Shown: positions 38,518-48,355, numbered from the stretch's first letter. The stretch: 64,000 nt of DNA from Porphyromonadaceae bacterium (GCA_021372865.1 JAJFTO010000002.1:17797-81796), one strand, 5' to 3'. Made by a program: numbers and translations. Notes: generated by a model from the letters alone, not told the origin.

Positions 38518-39267
38518 ATGTCGCTATTTGAAAAAATTGATCATCACCGTCTTCCCTCCCACATAGCCATCATTATGGATGGAAACGGGCGTTGGGCCAA
38601 AGCCAGAGGATTGGAAAGAGCCGAAGGGCATCGGGAAGGTGTAAGCGCCATCCGCAAAGTGGTGGAAGCCGCCATCAGGGCATCGGTACAAACCCTCACC
38701 CTGTATGCCTTCTCTACTGAAAACTGGTATCGCCCGGCAGAAGAGATAGATGGACTGATGGATTTAATGGTATATGCCATTACGAAAGAAACAGCTGATC
38801 TGAAAAAAAACGGAGTGAGTATTGCATCCATCGGAGATACAAGTCGCCTCCCCGTAAAAGTCAGAGAAGCACTTGATACATGCATCCGCGAAACGCAAGA
38901 TGGGCGGAATCTAAAACTGGTAATAGCTTTGAGTTATTCTTCCAAATGGGAACTTGCAGAAGCTACCCGAAGAATAACCAGTGATGTGATCAAAGGAATT
39001 TTGAAAACAGAAGATATTTCCGAAGAAACCATTGGCAGGTATCTCACCACCAGCAAACTTTCCGATCCTGATCTTTTAATCAGGACGGGGGGAGAACAAC
39101 GGATCAGTAATTTTCTGCTGTGGCAATGTGCTTATGCAGAGTTTTATTTTACGGAGACCTTTTGGCCCGACTTTGATGAGGAAGCGTTTTACAAAGCAAT
39201 TCTCGACTATCAGGGCCGGCAAAGGAGATACGGTAAAACCAGTGAACAGATAGAATCAGATAAATAA
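38518..39267 (+). CDS. uppS: Isoprenyl transferase (undecaprenyl pyrophosphate synthase)
   Basis: This 249-residue enzyme has the Asp-bearing motif IIMDGNGRWAKARG near 19-32, YAFSTENW near 63 and the C-terminal LIRTGGEQRISNFLLWQ near 190-206. It makes the lipid carrier for peptidoglycan and surface polysaccharides. It is followed 46 bases later by bamA, the usual order in Bacteroidota. Confidence 0.95.
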   Translation: MSLFEKIDHHRLPSHIAIIMDGNGRWAKARGLERAEGHREGVSAIRKVVEAAIRASVQTLTLYAFSTENWYRPAEEIDGLMDLMVYAITKETADLKKNGVSIASIGDTSRLPVKVREALDTCIRETQDGRNLKLVIALSYSSKWELAEATRRITSDVIKGILKTEDISEETIGRYLTTSKLSDPDLLIRTGGEQRISNFLLWQCAYAEFYFTETFWPDFDEEAFYKAILDYQGRQRRYGKTSEQIESDK

Positions 39268-39313
39268 CCGCTACTCACTGAACCAAGTACAGTCAGAGAA
39301 AAGATATTACACA

Positions 39314-42031
39314 ATGTTGAAGAAAACATTTAATTTACTTTTGTTATTCATCCTGCTTTCACAGGTATTGTTGCTGGCGCAAATCAACGACAGTGTGCGT
39401 ACTATTGCCCGGGAAGAATCAAATATCAACTACACTACTCCCCCCAAAAAATATTATATTGCCGATATTGATATCACAGGAGTGGAAGGTACCATGTACG
39501 AAGATCAGAAATTTGTGCTGGTGGGCTTTTCCGGTCTGGTAAAAGGACAGGAAATTCAAATTCCAGGTGAGGAGATTACCAATGCCCTGAAGCGTTTTTG
39601 GAAGCAGGGCCTCTTTTCAGATGTAAAAATTCTGCAGTCTAAGGTTGAAGGTGACAGCGTATGGCTTGAGATCAAGCTCACTGATCGTCCCCGCGTAACG
39701 AACATTCGCTATTTGGGCATGAAAAAAAGCGAGCAGGAGGACATTGAAAAAAAGATCGGTTTTGTAAAAGGGAACCAGATTACTCCTCCCCAGATTGACA
39801 GGGCCAAGACTATCATAAAAAGCTTTTATTCGGAGAAAGGATTCGGCGATGCCGAAGTGAGTATCTTTCAGCGACCGGATAGCACCCAGAAGAATCATGT
39901 GGTACTAGAGGTAAACGTGGATAAAAAAGAAAAGCTCAAGGTCAACAGCATCGTGATAGAGGGTAACGAAGCGCTTACCGACAATCAGTTGAAATGGGCG
40001 ATGAAGAAGACAAACGAAAAGGGAAAGATAAGAAATCTGTTTCGCGCAAAGAAGTTTGTCGAGGATCTTTACGAAGCGGACAAGAAAAATGTCATTACCA
40101 AATATCAGGAAAAAGGTTACCGCGATGCGGAAATTCTACGCGACACAGTCTACAAACACGATGAAAAGACGGTAAATATTGAATTGTTGGTAGACGAAGG
40201 TCCCCTTTATCATATCCGCTCCATCAACTGGGTGGGCAACACACAGTATCCCTCGGCCCGTTTGGATCAATTGTTGAATATGTTACCGGGTGACGTATAC
40301 AACCAAAAGAAACTACAGGAAAGATTGGTCTCCGATGAAGATGCCGCAGTAAACCTGTACCAAAATAACGGTTATCTCTTTTCAAACATCGATCCGGTTG
40401 AGATCAATATTGAAAATGATTCTGTAGATCTGGAACTTCGCGTGGTTGAGGGGCCAAAAGCAACCATCAAGCGGGTTGTGATTCAGGGAAACGACCGTTT
40501 GTATGAAGATGTGATCAGGAGAGAACTAAGGACCAAACCAGGAGCGATATTCAGTAAGGAGGACCTGTTGCGTTCTGTGCGTGAAATTGCACAGACCGGT
40601 CATTTCGACCCCGAAGCCCTCTCTGCCGATATAGGAAAGGGAATAAACCCTAATCCAGAAGACGGAACGGTCGATATTACTTATCCGCTCACATCGAAAG
40701 GAAACGACCAGATTGAATTCTCTGCGGGTTGGGGTGTGACCGGACTGGTGGGTAAACTCAGTCTGAAACTCAACAACTTCTCACTGAAGAACTTACTAAA
40801 CCCCTCCATGCACAGAGGCATTATTCCCCAGGGAGAGGGTCAGACCCTTGTGTTAAGTGCCCAGACAAATGGGCGTTATTATCAGTCGTACCAGTTTCAG
40901 TTTACGGAACCCTGGTTTGGGGGAAAAAGGCCCAATAATCTGTCGTTGAGTGCCTATTATTCCAGATATACAGGACTGAATACCAATTATTATTCCCAAA
41001 ACAGCTACTACGATCCTTATATGTACGGATATGGTGGATACGGCGGCTATGGTGGATATGGTGGATATCCGGGCTATGGTGGCTATGGTGGATACGGTGG
41101 ATACGGTGGATACGGCGGATACGGCGGATACGGATACCAGGATATGGCAGAGTATGCCTACGACCCCGATCAGGTCTTCAGCATGGTAGGCCTCTCACTA
41201 GGCTACGGTAAACGCCTTGAGTGGCCCGACGATTACTTTCAATTTATGGCTGAACTGGGTTACCAACGCTATGGGCTTAAAAACTGGTCATACAACCAAT
41301 TCCCGTTCCAGACTGGTGTGAGCAACAGCATTACCTTGGGACTCACGTTATCGCGTATATCCACCGATAATCCAATTTACACACGAACGGGATCTCAGTT
41401 TACATTGAGTGTAAATGCTACCCCTCCCTTCTCTTTATGGGATGGAAATGATTACAATGCCATGGCATACGGAGATCCGGATAAGTACAAGTGGAACGAA
41501 TATCACAAATGGAAACTGAAAATCCGTACTTTTACCCCCCTTACACCCTCCACAGTGAAACGTACACCAGTGATGGCCACCCGTGTGGAATTTGGTATCC
41601 TTGGGCATTACAACAAAAATAAGCTGACCCCTTTTGAGACCTTCGATGTGGGCGGTGACGGTATGAGTGGTTATACCAGTTCCTTCGCTACCGAAAATAT
41701 TGCACTGAGAGGTTATGAAAACAACTCCATTGCCACGCAGGCACGCGCCTATACGCGTTTGGGTCTTGAATTGCGTTATCCTTTCATCCTGGAACCCAAC
41801 TCTACCATTTACGGGGTGGCTTTCCTGGAAGCTGGTAACGCATGGTACAATGTGAAAGATTTGAATCCTTTCGATTTGAAACGTTCAGCCGGTGTAGGAG
41901 CGCGTATATTCCTGCCAATGATTGGATTGATGGGTATTGACTGGGCTTACGGCTTCGATACCGTCTTTGGAAGTGGAAGCAGACAAAGAGGAGGAAGCCA
42001 GTTCCACTTTATTATTGGACAGGAATTTTAA
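39314..42031 (+). CDS. bamA: Outer membrane protein assembly factor BamA
   Basis: This 905-residue protein has a signal peptide (ends LLLAQ), five POTRA domains (about 45-450) and a C-terminal beta barrel (about 460-905) that ends in a Phe (FIIGQEF). POTRA motifs such as VNSIVIEGNEALTD and HIRSINWVGNTQYP are visible. It inserts barrel proteins into the outer membrane. An unusual (Gly-Tyr-Gly)n insert at about residues 572-608 lies between two barrel strands; see findings. Two Skp-like periplasmic chaperone genes follow. Confidence 0.95.
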   Translation: MLKKTFNLLLLFILLSQVLLLAQINDSVRTIAREESNINYTTPPKKYYIADIDITGVEGTMYEDQKFVLVGFSGLVKGQEIQIPGEEITNALKRFWKQGLFSDVKILQSKVEGDSVWLEIKLTDRPRVTNIRYLGMKKSEQEDIEKKIGFVKGNQITPPQIDRAKTIIKSFYSEKGFGDAEVSIFQRPDSTQKNHVVLEVNVDKKEKLKVNSIVIEGNEALTDNQLKWAMKKTNEKGKIRNLFRAKKFVEDLYEADKKNVITKYQEKGYRDAEILRDTVYKHDEKTVNIELLVDEGPLYHIRSINWVGNTQYPSARLDQLLNMLPGDVYNQKKLQERLVSDEDAAVNLYQNNGYLFSNIDPVEINIENDSVDLELRVVEGPKATIKRVVIQGNDRLYEDVIRRELRTKPGAIFSKEDLLRSVREIAQTGHFDPEALSADIGKGINPNPEDGTVDITYPLTSKGNDQIEFSAGWGVTGLVGKLSLKLNNFSLKNLLNPSMHRGIIPQGEGQTLVLSAQTNGRYYQSYQFQFTEPWFGGKRPNNLSLSAYYSRYTGLNTNYYSQNSYYDPYMYGYGGYGGYGGYGGYPGYGGYGGYGGYGGYGGYGGYGYQDMAEYAYDPDQVFSMVGLSLGYGKRLEWPDDYFQFMAELGYQRYGLKNWSYNQFPFQTGVSNSITLGLTLSRISTDNPIYTRTGSQFTLSVNATPPFSLWDGNDYNAMAYGDPDKYKWNEYHKWKLKIRTFTPLTPSTVKRTPVMATRVEFGILGHYNKNKLTPFETFDVGGDGMSGYTSSFATENIALRGYENNSIATQARAYTRLGLELRYPFILEPNSTIYGVAFLEAGNAWYNVKDLNPFDLKRSAGVGARIFLPMIGLMGIDWAYGFDTVFGSGSRQRGGSQFHFIIGQEF
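41026..41140 (+). repeat. In-frame Gly-Tyr-Gly coding tandem repeat in bamA
   Basis: About 12 copies of a 9-base unit (roughly GGATACGGT and close variants) code for GGY-type repeats. Synonymous changes between copies (TAT/TAC, GGT/GGC) and one Pro-bearing variant (CCGGGC) show that the array is partly diverged. Gain or loss of units keeps the frame. Confidence 0.85.
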
Positions 42032-42172
42032 CTGATGAAAATGGGTCACCTGTCTTTTTAATTATTTTTAGGGAGACTATTGTAAACGTTTGTAACTTAA
42101 AATCGTCTTACATAACAACAAACAACAGTATACAAAATCCTGTTACCAAACAAATTAAAAGGAGAAAACATA

Positions 42173-42685
42173 ATGAAAAAGACTCTGTTAATAATTGGAA
42201 TGTTTATATCATTGACAATAAACAGTATGTATGCTCAGCGATATGCGCTTATTGACATGGAATACATTCTCGAGAGAGTACCTGCCTACGAAAATGCCAA
42301 CAAACAGCTTGAAAGCTTATCCGCCCAGTGGCAAAAAAAGGTTGACGAACAGGTGGAAGTTGTAAATGCCATGTATAAAAAATATCAGGCGGATTTGGCT
42401 TTACTTTCGGGAACGGAAAAGACCAAACGTGAAAATGAAATCGTGACAAAGGAAAATGCAATACAGGAACTGAAAAACCAGTATTTCGGTCCTCAGGGAG
42501 AGTTGTTCAAACAGCGGGAAACGTTGATCAAACCCATACAGGATAACATATACGATGTGATAAAAGAGATTGCTACGGATCAGGGTTATGCAGTGGTGGT
42601 AGACAGGGCTTCCGCCACATCCATCATTTTTGCCTCACCCTCCATAGATATTAGCGATCAGGTACTTTCAAGGTTAGGCTATTAA
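42173..42685 (+). CDS. OmpH/Skp family periplasmic chaperone
   Basis: This 170-residue protein has a signal peptide (ends SMYAQ), then the family start RYALIDMEYILERVPAYENANKQLE, a long coiled-coil arm (about 45-110), and a return VVVDRASATSIIFASPSIDIS. Skp holds unfolded outer-membrane proteins for BamA. A strong AAAAGGAG ribosome binding site precedes the ATG. It follows bamA by 141 bases. Confidence 0.88.
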   Translation: MKKTLLIIGMFISLTINSMYAQRYALIDMEYILERVPAYENANKQLESLSAQWQKKVDEQVEVVNAMYKKYQADLALLSGTEKTKRENEIVTKENAIQELKNQYFGPQGELFKQRETLIKPIQDNIYDVIKEIATDQGYAVVVDRASATSIIFASPSIDISDQVLSRLGY

Positions 42686-42697
42686 AAAGAAATAGTT

Positions 42698-42705
42698 TAT
42701 CTTTG
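42698..42705 (+). promoter_or_regulatory. -7 element for the second OmpH gene
   Basis: TATCTTTG lies 48 bases before the second ompH start and 13 bases after the first ompH stop. It suggests that the second gene can be transcribed on its own. Confidence 0.5.
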
Positions 42706-42752
42706 TGACGATTTAACCAGGAATTTTTATTAATAAATTACAAATAGACATC

Positions 42753-43262
42753 ATGTTAAAAAAATTATTGATCTTTTTTATTTCACTGGCACCCCTAGCA
42801 GCCGTTGCTCAGGATGTGAAACTTGCATACCTCAACGCACAGGAAATTTTTTCAGCCATGCCTGAATTGGCGGGCATTGAAACACAACTCAAGTCCAAGC
42901 AGGAGGAAATTTCCAAAAATGGCCAGGCACTGGTTGATGAATTCAACAAAAAATCAGAAGAATTCAATAAGACTCCTGCTTCTTCTGAGGCAGTGCAGCA
43001 AGACCAGCAAAAACAACTAGCCCAGATTCAGGAGAGATACCAGGTTTACCTGCAGAACAGCCAACAGGAGATACAACAATTACAACAAAAACTGCTGGAA
43101 CCGGTCAACAAAAAAATTGCCGATGCCATCAAAGCTGTGGGAGATGAAAACAAGTACACTTTTGTTTTCGATGTTTCCACAATGCAGTCACCTTTTGTGT
43201 ATGTAAGCCCCACGGCCACGAACATAACATCCAATGTGAAGACCAAGCTGGGTCTGAAGTGA
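42753..43262 (+). CDS. OmpH/Skp family periplasmic chaperone, second copy
   Basis: This 169-residue protein has a signal peptide ending AAVAQ, then VKLAYLNAQEIFSAMPELAGIE and a Gln-rich coiled coil (about 45-115), closing with YTFVFDVSTMQSPFVYVSP. It is a diverged paralogue of the preceding gene. A tandem pair after bamA is common in Bacteroidota. A strong terminator follows. Confidence 0.88.
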   Translation: MLKKLLIFFISLAPLAAVAQDVKLAYLNAQEIFSAMPELAGIETQLKSKQEEISKNGQALVDEFNKKSEEFNKTPASSEAVQQDQQKQLAQIQERYQVYLQNSQQEIQQLQQKLLEPVNKKIADAIKAVGDENKYTFVFDVSTMQSPFVYVSPTATNITSNVKTKLGLK

Positions 43263-43284
43263 AATTGAAAAACATGCAAAAATT

Positions 43285-43318
43285 AAAAAGGGACTTCTTT
43301 TGCGGAAGCCCCTTTTTT
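43285..43318. terminator. Terminator at end of the bamA-ompH run
   Basis: An imperfect hairpin pairs AAAAAGGG-ACTTC with GGAAG-CCCCTTTTTT, followed by TAT. The A/T flanks suit use in both directions, and it separates the convergent Usp gene. Confidence 0.75.
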
Positions 43319-43336
43319 ATGGTTAACCCAATCACA

Positions 43337-44482
43337 TTACATCCCTTTAATCACCAGCAGGGGTGTATCTGAATGAAATAACATCCTGCGGGCGATACCC
43401 GGATTAAACATCCTCGCAAAGATGTTGCGGCGGGAACTTGACAAAGAGATCAGGTCTATATTGTGTTCTTTCACAAATTTATCGAGTGACTCTTCCATTC
43501 TCTCATTCTGCTCAATCAGTCTGTATTCCGTCTGTAACTGGGGATATAAATCAGAAAAGCGTTGTTGAATCCCCGATAGTTTTATTTCATTCCATACATC
43601 TTCCTTTTTTGCAATATGGGCGAGATACACTTTAACCGGATACTGCTTCAGAATGCACATCATCACATCAAAAGCCTTGAATTCACGCTCCTGAAAATTG
43701 GTCAGAAAAACAATGTGCTTCATTGTTGAAAGATCCTGGATTTTGGCACCCTCGGGAATAGCAAAAATTGGCGTTCTGCAGCCCTCCATTACCTCCGCAG
43801 TCACACTCCCAATCAGATCTAGCTCTTTGGCGTTCTTTCCCCTTGTACCCATTACAATGGCAGTAGGCCGTATTTTTTTGGAATAAGCAATGATCTCTTC
43901 TTCAGGAAGACCTTCCATCAGAACCGTCTGGTAAGAAACTCTCAGAAGTGTACCGGCAGATATTTCTGTTTCAATTTTTTTTACCAGGTTCTGCATCTCA
44001 CCCTCGGTTTTGCTTTTGATATCCTGGTAAATTTCTTTGTCGGTTGCTTGGAAAGTAAAAGAATCGCCGAAAGGTATTGCACCCGGATAAAAAGGTGTGA
44101 AGAAGGCGTGCAGGAGCTTCACCTTACAATCCATATCATGTGCCAGCCGAAAGCCAAATTCACAAGCCGCGAGAGAATATTCGGAAAAGTCAACCGGTAC
44201 GAGAATTTCTTTTCTTATCTCCTGTTCCTGTTCTTTATCGGCCTGGGATGTAAAATCTACCTTTTCAATTATACGGAGTGCTTCAGTAAGATCGGATTCA
44301 TTTATGCGTACGCGCACGTTCCCGGGAATAACCGGATCAATCATCTTAATTCCATGTATCACTGCCGGAATACCTTCCGACTCAAGGATCGATTTTAAGA
44401 TGTGGGCCTTTTCATAAGAATGAATGGCCACCGTAACCAATTTTTCGTCGTGCGAATTTTTCTTTTTACCATCTTTTTCCAT
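43337..44482 (-). CDS. DUF2007 plus two universal stress domains
   Basis: This 381-residue protein starts with a DUF2007 domain (about 12-75, KLVTVAIHSYEKAHILKSILESEG), then two Usp domains (about 90-245 and 250-381). The first Usp has ILVPVDFSEYS and GTRGKNAKELDLIGSVTAEVM. That is close to the ATP-binding G-2x-G-9x-G-(S/T) motif. The second ends in a degenerate version (SRRNIFARMFNPGIARRML). The start MEKDG at 44482 is preferred; earlier in-frame codons do not match the family. It probably senses stress or nucleotides. Confidence 0.85.
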   Translation of the reverse strand: MEKDGKKKNSHDEKLVTVAIHSYEKAHILKSILESEGIPAVIHGIKMIDPVIPGNVRVRINESDLTEALRIIEKVDFTSQADKEQEQEIRKEILVPVDFSEYSLAACEFGFRLAHDMDCKVKLLHAFFTPFYPGAIPFGDSFTFQATDKEIYQDIKSKTEGEMQNLVKKIETEISAGTLLRVSYQTVLMEGLPEEEIIAYSKKIRPTAIVMGTRGKNAKELDLIGSVTAEVMEGCRTPIFAIPEGAKIQDLSTMKHIVFLTNFQEREFKAFDVMMCILKQYPVKVYLAHIAKKEDVWNEIKLSGIQQRFSDLYPQLQTEYRLIEQNERMEESLDKFVKEHNIDLISLSSSRRNIFARMFNPGIARRMLFHSDTPLLVIKGM

Positions 44483-44596
44483 ACTTGTATATTCTTTGCA
44501 TGTCCATGGAATATCACCATAAACAACGGGTTGAAACAAAGACAGGTAACCCGAAATCAGGCTTCCTTAGCATGAAATATTGGGTCACATTAGATT

Positions 44597-44887
44597 TTAA
44601 TCTACTTCTGTAGTGTCAGCAGTGTCAGGTTGAGGATAATCTTCAAGTCCGAGTATCTTCAACGCTTTATCAAAAATTGTGGTATCGTCGAGCACAACAA
44701 TACCACCGTTTGGTCCGGGTTCAATGTGTATTCCTACACTTTTCCCCTCCTTGTAATTGTATCCACCAAAATAATTCCGGACTGTTTCTGGTTTCATGTC
44801 CAATTCCGCAGCTATTTGATGGATACTACCATCAGGGAGTTTGTCTTTCAGTTCTCGCAACTCATTAAAAGTAATTGTTCTTGCCAT
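44597..44887 (-). CDS. Small DNA-binding protein, helix-turn-helix
   Basis: This 96-residue protein has an N-terminal helix-turn-helix (about 8-40, LRELKDKLPDGSIHQIAAELDMKPETVRNYFGG). A short beta stretch GIHIEPGPNGGIVVLDD and an acidic tail follow. Related proteins are conserved across Bacteroidales without a known regulon. The 131-base stretch upstream holds no other gene. Confidence 0.7.
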   Translation of the reverse strand: MARTITFNELRELKDKLPDGSIHQIAAELDMKPETVRNYFGGYNYKEGKSVGIHIEPGPNGGIVVLDDTTIFDKALKILGLEDYPQPDTADTTEVD

Positions 44888-45018
44888 GGCTTTTTATTTT
44901 AATTTGATAATACATTCAGGACTTATTTCGTGCCCTAAACTTACACAAAAAAAAAGATATCCCAAACTATTTCTAAAAATATTTACGAAAATGTTTCGCG
45001 TCTATCAATAGAACATAT

Positions 45019-45717
45019 TCAATGAGGTAAAGTTGCTAAAAATGAGCTAAAAATAATTAGGAGGATCAGATAAGATGGTATAAATATGGATAAAATATTT
45101 GCGTGCGTACGACTATACAAGGGTGTGTTTTGTGATTGGGGATGATGTAGAAGCGAAGTCCGTGTGATACGATACAACTCATAAAACAGGTAACCCAGAA
45201 TTGAACCTGCGATCATTCCTGCCAGAATATCTGACACAAAATGTACACCGAGATAAATACGGGTATAACTGTTCAACACAGCCCAGAATAATACAGTGAT
45301 TGACACCCATCGATTCCGGAAAAGCAGACTGAGAAAGACAGCCAGGCCAAAACTGTTTGTGGCATGACTGGAAATGAAACCATAAAGGCCGCCCCTGTAA
45401 CCGTTCACAATGTCAACCAAATCCTTGAAATCGGGATGATGTGTGGGGCGAAAACGTTCGAACAATGGTTTGAAAAATGCAGAAGCCAACTGATCGCATG
45501 CTGCAAATAACAGGATAAAAAAAAGAGTTACAAGCAAGCCTTCTTTCCAGTGGGATTTATAAAAGAAAAGAAAAATAATCAACAGAAAAAGAGGAATCCA
45601 AACCAGCCTGCCACTCAACATCCACATCACATTGTCAAGGAATTGCGAGTCACTACCGTTCAACGCAAAGAACAAGTTCCGCTCTAACGGCAATAATTTG
45701 TCTATGGCCTCGTTCAT
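45019..45717 (-). CDS. PAP2 family phosphatase
   Basis: This 232-residue protein has about five membrane segments and the three PAP2 motifs: FKPLFERFRP (the K-x6-RP motif), SSHATNSFG (PSGH-like, with Ser in place of Pro) and RIYLGVHFVSDI. It removes phosphate from lipid phosphates such as undecaprenyl pyrophosphate. Its start overlaps the batE stop as ATGA, so it belongs to the bat operon. Confidence 0.88.
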   Translation of the reverse strand: MNEAIDKLLPLERNLFFALNGSDSQFLDNVMWMLSGRLVWIPLFLLIIFLFFYKSHWKEGLLVTLFFILLFAACDQLASAFFKPLFERFRPTHHPDFKDLVDIVNGYRGGLYGFISSHATNSFGLAVFLSLLFRNRWVSITVLFWAVLNSYTRIYLGVHFVSDILAGMIAGSILGYLFYELYRITRTSLLHHPQSQNTPLYSRTHANILSIFIPSYLILLIIFSSFLATLPH

Positions 45718-46475
45718 ATAATCTCTAGGTTTTTTTTGGATATCCAGCCTACGCTGCCATTGGCGATTTCTATTTCATACCAGTTGGCATCGCTGCTCCT
45801 GATTCTCACTTTCGTACCTTCATGCAATTCAAAAAGAGCATTGCTGTTCGCATCGGGTGATGCATTCACTTGGGCTGCACCTACCATGACGATGGCATCG
45901 TTTCTGTGAATTCGTTCACTTTTTTGACTGAAAGCAAAAACGTTGGTGACAATCATTAGAATAAACAGTACAATCCCTGCATAAAAAGCACTTTTTCTAA
46001 CCCATAGAATACGAACAAAAAGAAAAGTGCCTACTGACGCCAGAAAAAGAATAAAAAGCAGGATGCTGATATTTGCCCATTCATTGGAGTTATATATGTT
46101 TCGTATTGCGAGAAACCAGTTCGTAAGAAAAAGATCCCCGGCAGTGTCAATACGATCTACGGTCCTGTTTCTGGCAAAACGCAGATTGTGCCGGATATCG
46201 CCATCGCCTGGATCCAGTAAAAGAGCCTTCTCATAGTTCAAAATGGCCTTACCCAGTTTGTTGTCTCTAAAATAGGCATTTCCGAGATTAAAATAAATCA
46301 GTGCCGACTCTTTGTCGGCATGCAAACCCTTGGTCACAAGCGCTTCATACAGTTCAATACTTTTTTGGTAGTCCTTATCCCTGTATGCCTGAGCTGCCTC
46401 GTTCTCCTGACCCCACATGTTGATGTTCACCAGGGACACAAACAGCAATATAAGTATATATTTGAATGATTTCAT
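45714..46475 (-). CDS. batE: BatE: TPR and SH3 domain protein
   Basis: This 253-residue protein has a signal peptide ending MWGQ and TPR repeats at about 25-95 (AYRDKDYQKSIELYEALV, ALIYFNLGNAYFRDNKLGKAI). Two membrane segments lie near 130-180, and the C-terminal SH3b domain has VRIRSSDANWYEIEIANGSVGWI. The Bat (aerotolerance) genes are linked to oxidative-stress survival in some Bacteroides. It follows batD. Confidence 0.88.
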   Translation of the reverse strand: MKSFKYILILLFVSLVNINMWGQENEAAQAYRDKDYQKSIELYEALVTKGLHADKESALIYFNLGNAYFRDNKLGKAILNYEKALLLDPGDGDIRHNLRFARNRTVDRIDTAGDLFLTNWFLAIRNIYNSNEWANISILLFILFLASVGTFLFVRILWVRKSAFYAGIVLFILMIVTNVFAFSQKSERIHRNDAIVMVGAAQVNASPDANSNALFELHEGTKVRIRSSDANWYEIEIANGSVGWISKKNLEII

Positions 46476-46482
46476 ACGATTT

Positions 46483-48348
46483 TTATCCTTTTGCTTTCAA
46501 AGTGATCGTACTCTTATTTTTTAATTTGCTCTCCATTTCACCGATTGCCTCCAGGGTATCCTGGTAGATCCGGTCCATTCCGGCATCACTCTCTGCCGGA
46601 GCATATCGGGCAAATTCACAGGTATCGAGAATATGCATGAATCGGTCCGCAAGCTCTTCGCTGACGCCCTGTTTGAATAATTCAGATTCAATATTGTTTT
46701 TGGTGAGCCTGGCCACGGGTATGGAGAGCTTATCGCTGAAATATCCCCATAGTGCCCGCAACACTTCATCGTAAAACTTCTCTTTGTCGTGCTCGCTGAG
46801 ATATTTCCCTGCAGTTTTCAATCGTTTTATGGCCATCTTGTTCGCCTTTTTTGTGCGCATCAGCGCAACATTTGCATTCTCCCTTGCCTGTTTCCGGTTG
46901 ATCACGAAAAATAAAATCAGTAACATCAACGGGATCAGGTACCACAACCAGTATGTGAATGAGCCCACAAAAAAGTCAGTGCGCGAAAGATAGATGGGAT
47001 TACCAGTCTTCAAGAATCGGATATCCTGTTCCACAGCTACATCCTGCCGGTCTACAAATGTGCCGGCAGTACTTCCGGGATCTCCCTTCGCTATCTGCAA
47101 CTTGTATTCAGGGGTAGTTAGCGTTTTATAACTATTTGTATTCGGGTCGAAATAGCTGAATTCCACAGAGGGTATTGAATAACTTCCCTCATACCGTGGT
47201 ATGGCCATATAAGAAATCTTCCGGATACCGGTAAGTCCGTTTGTCGTTGCATTCAATGCGTTGTCTACGGTAGGGTCATAAACCTCAAAATTATCAGGAA
47301 AAACAATTTCCGGGTTGCGGATGAGTTTCATGTTACCTGTGCCGGAGATTTCCAGTGTAAGTGTAAGCGCCTCGTTGGCTTTAATTTTTTCGGAGCTGAT
47401 AGATGGTTTCAGGGTAAAGGCACCTACAGCATTTGCAAAGCTGGCTGGTTTGTTTGCAGGCAATGGCTTCACATTTATAGCAAGCGGGTTGGTGGTCAGA
47501 TTTTTCTTCACATCCACCGTCACCTCCTGAGACCCGAAAAAAGTAGAAACGCTCTTTCCCGAAGGAACTGAAAAGACCATTTCAATATTGCCGGAAGGAA
47601 TGGTAATCTTTCCCGAACGTTGTGGAAAAAGTAGCGTCTTTCTCAAATCGGCCGTATAATAGTTTCTGTCGTTGTAACGTTCCATCTGGAGTTGTTGATT
47701 CACAGGCAAGGGCACATCCTCCACCATGAATCCTTCAAATTCCGGAAATTGTATTTTCCCAAAATTTACAATGTTCAATGTTGTGTATAAACGAAAGGTA
47801 ACAGTGAATCCTTCCTGTTCGTATGGACTGTTTTTCGAAACTATTGCCCTGATAAAAGCATCACGGGCAGAAACTTTTCCGGCCGGAGTACGACCTTCTT
47901 GTTGTCGACCGCCGGGAGCAGTACCCTGAGAAGATGTCTTATCGGGAGGGAGTACTTTAATCTTGAGGCTATTAGACTGATAGTGGCTGCCATCGACTGT
48001 AATGGAAGCTGCAGGAATGGTGAAAGAGCCTGTTTTTTTTGCCACGAGGATGTAGGTGTAGGACACCGAGCTCTCAGAGGTGGTCTTTCCGTTTATCGTG
48101 CGTTGACTGAAGCTGGTGGAAGTACTGGGTCCGAAAAGAAGATCGAAATCGGGCATATCAGGCAACCGGAGATCCCTTCCCTCCTTATTCAGCACAAAAC
48201 TTAACCTGAACTGCTCTCCCTGTATCACTGTCGCTGGTGCCGTAGCCTTGAATGTCACCTGCGCCTCCGACACGGTGGTCCTGCCCGTGAACAAGAGTGT
48301 CACGAAAAAAAGAAGAATGATATTGTGTTGTTTCTGAATCATCTGCAT
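46483..48348 (-). CDS. batD: BatD family protein
   Basis: This 621-residue protein has a signal peptide (ends VSEAQ), and tandem Ig-like/BatD beta domains to about 420. A single membrane segment lies near 450 (FTYWLWYLIPLMLLILFFV), and a cytosolic helical domain with LRALWGYFSDKLSIP closes it. The start at 48348 (MQMIQKQHN) is chosen because the ORF upstream runs into batC. Seven bases separate it from batC. Confidence 0.88.
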   Translation of the reverse strand: MQMIQKQHNIILLFFVTLLFTGRTTVSEAQVTFKATAPATVIQGEQFRLSFVLNKEGRDLRLPDMPDFDLLFGPSTSTSFSQRTINGKTTSESSVSYTYILVAKKTGSFTIPAASITVDGSHYQSNSLKIKVLPPDKTSSQGTAPGGRQQEGRTPAGKVSARDAFIRAIVSKNSPYEQEGFTVTFRLYTTLNIVNFGKIQFPEFEGFMVEDVPLPVNQQLQMERYNDRNYYTADLRKTLLFPQRSGKITIPSGNIEMVFSVPSGKSVSTFFGSQEVTVDVKKNLTTNPLAINVKPLPANKPASFANAVGAFTLKPSISSEKIKANEALTLTLEISGTGNMKLIRNPEIVFPDNFEVYDPTVDNALNATTNGLTGIRKISYMAIPRYEGSYSIPSVEFSYFDPNTNSYKTLTTPEYKLQIAKGDPGSTAGTFVDRQDVAVEQDIRFLKTGNPIYLSRTDFFVGSFTYWLWYLIPLMLLILFFVINRKQARENANVALMRTKKANKMAIKRLKTAGKYLSEHDKEKFYDEVLRALWGYFSDKLSIPVARLTKNNIESELFKQGVSEELADRFMHILDTCEFARYAPAESDAGMDRIYQDTLEAIGEMESKLKNKSTITLKAKG

Positions 48349-48355
48349 CACACTA

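Noticed and set aside
41026..41140. CRISPR-like array
   Set aside because: The repeats are 9-base coding units in frame inside bamA, with no spacers.
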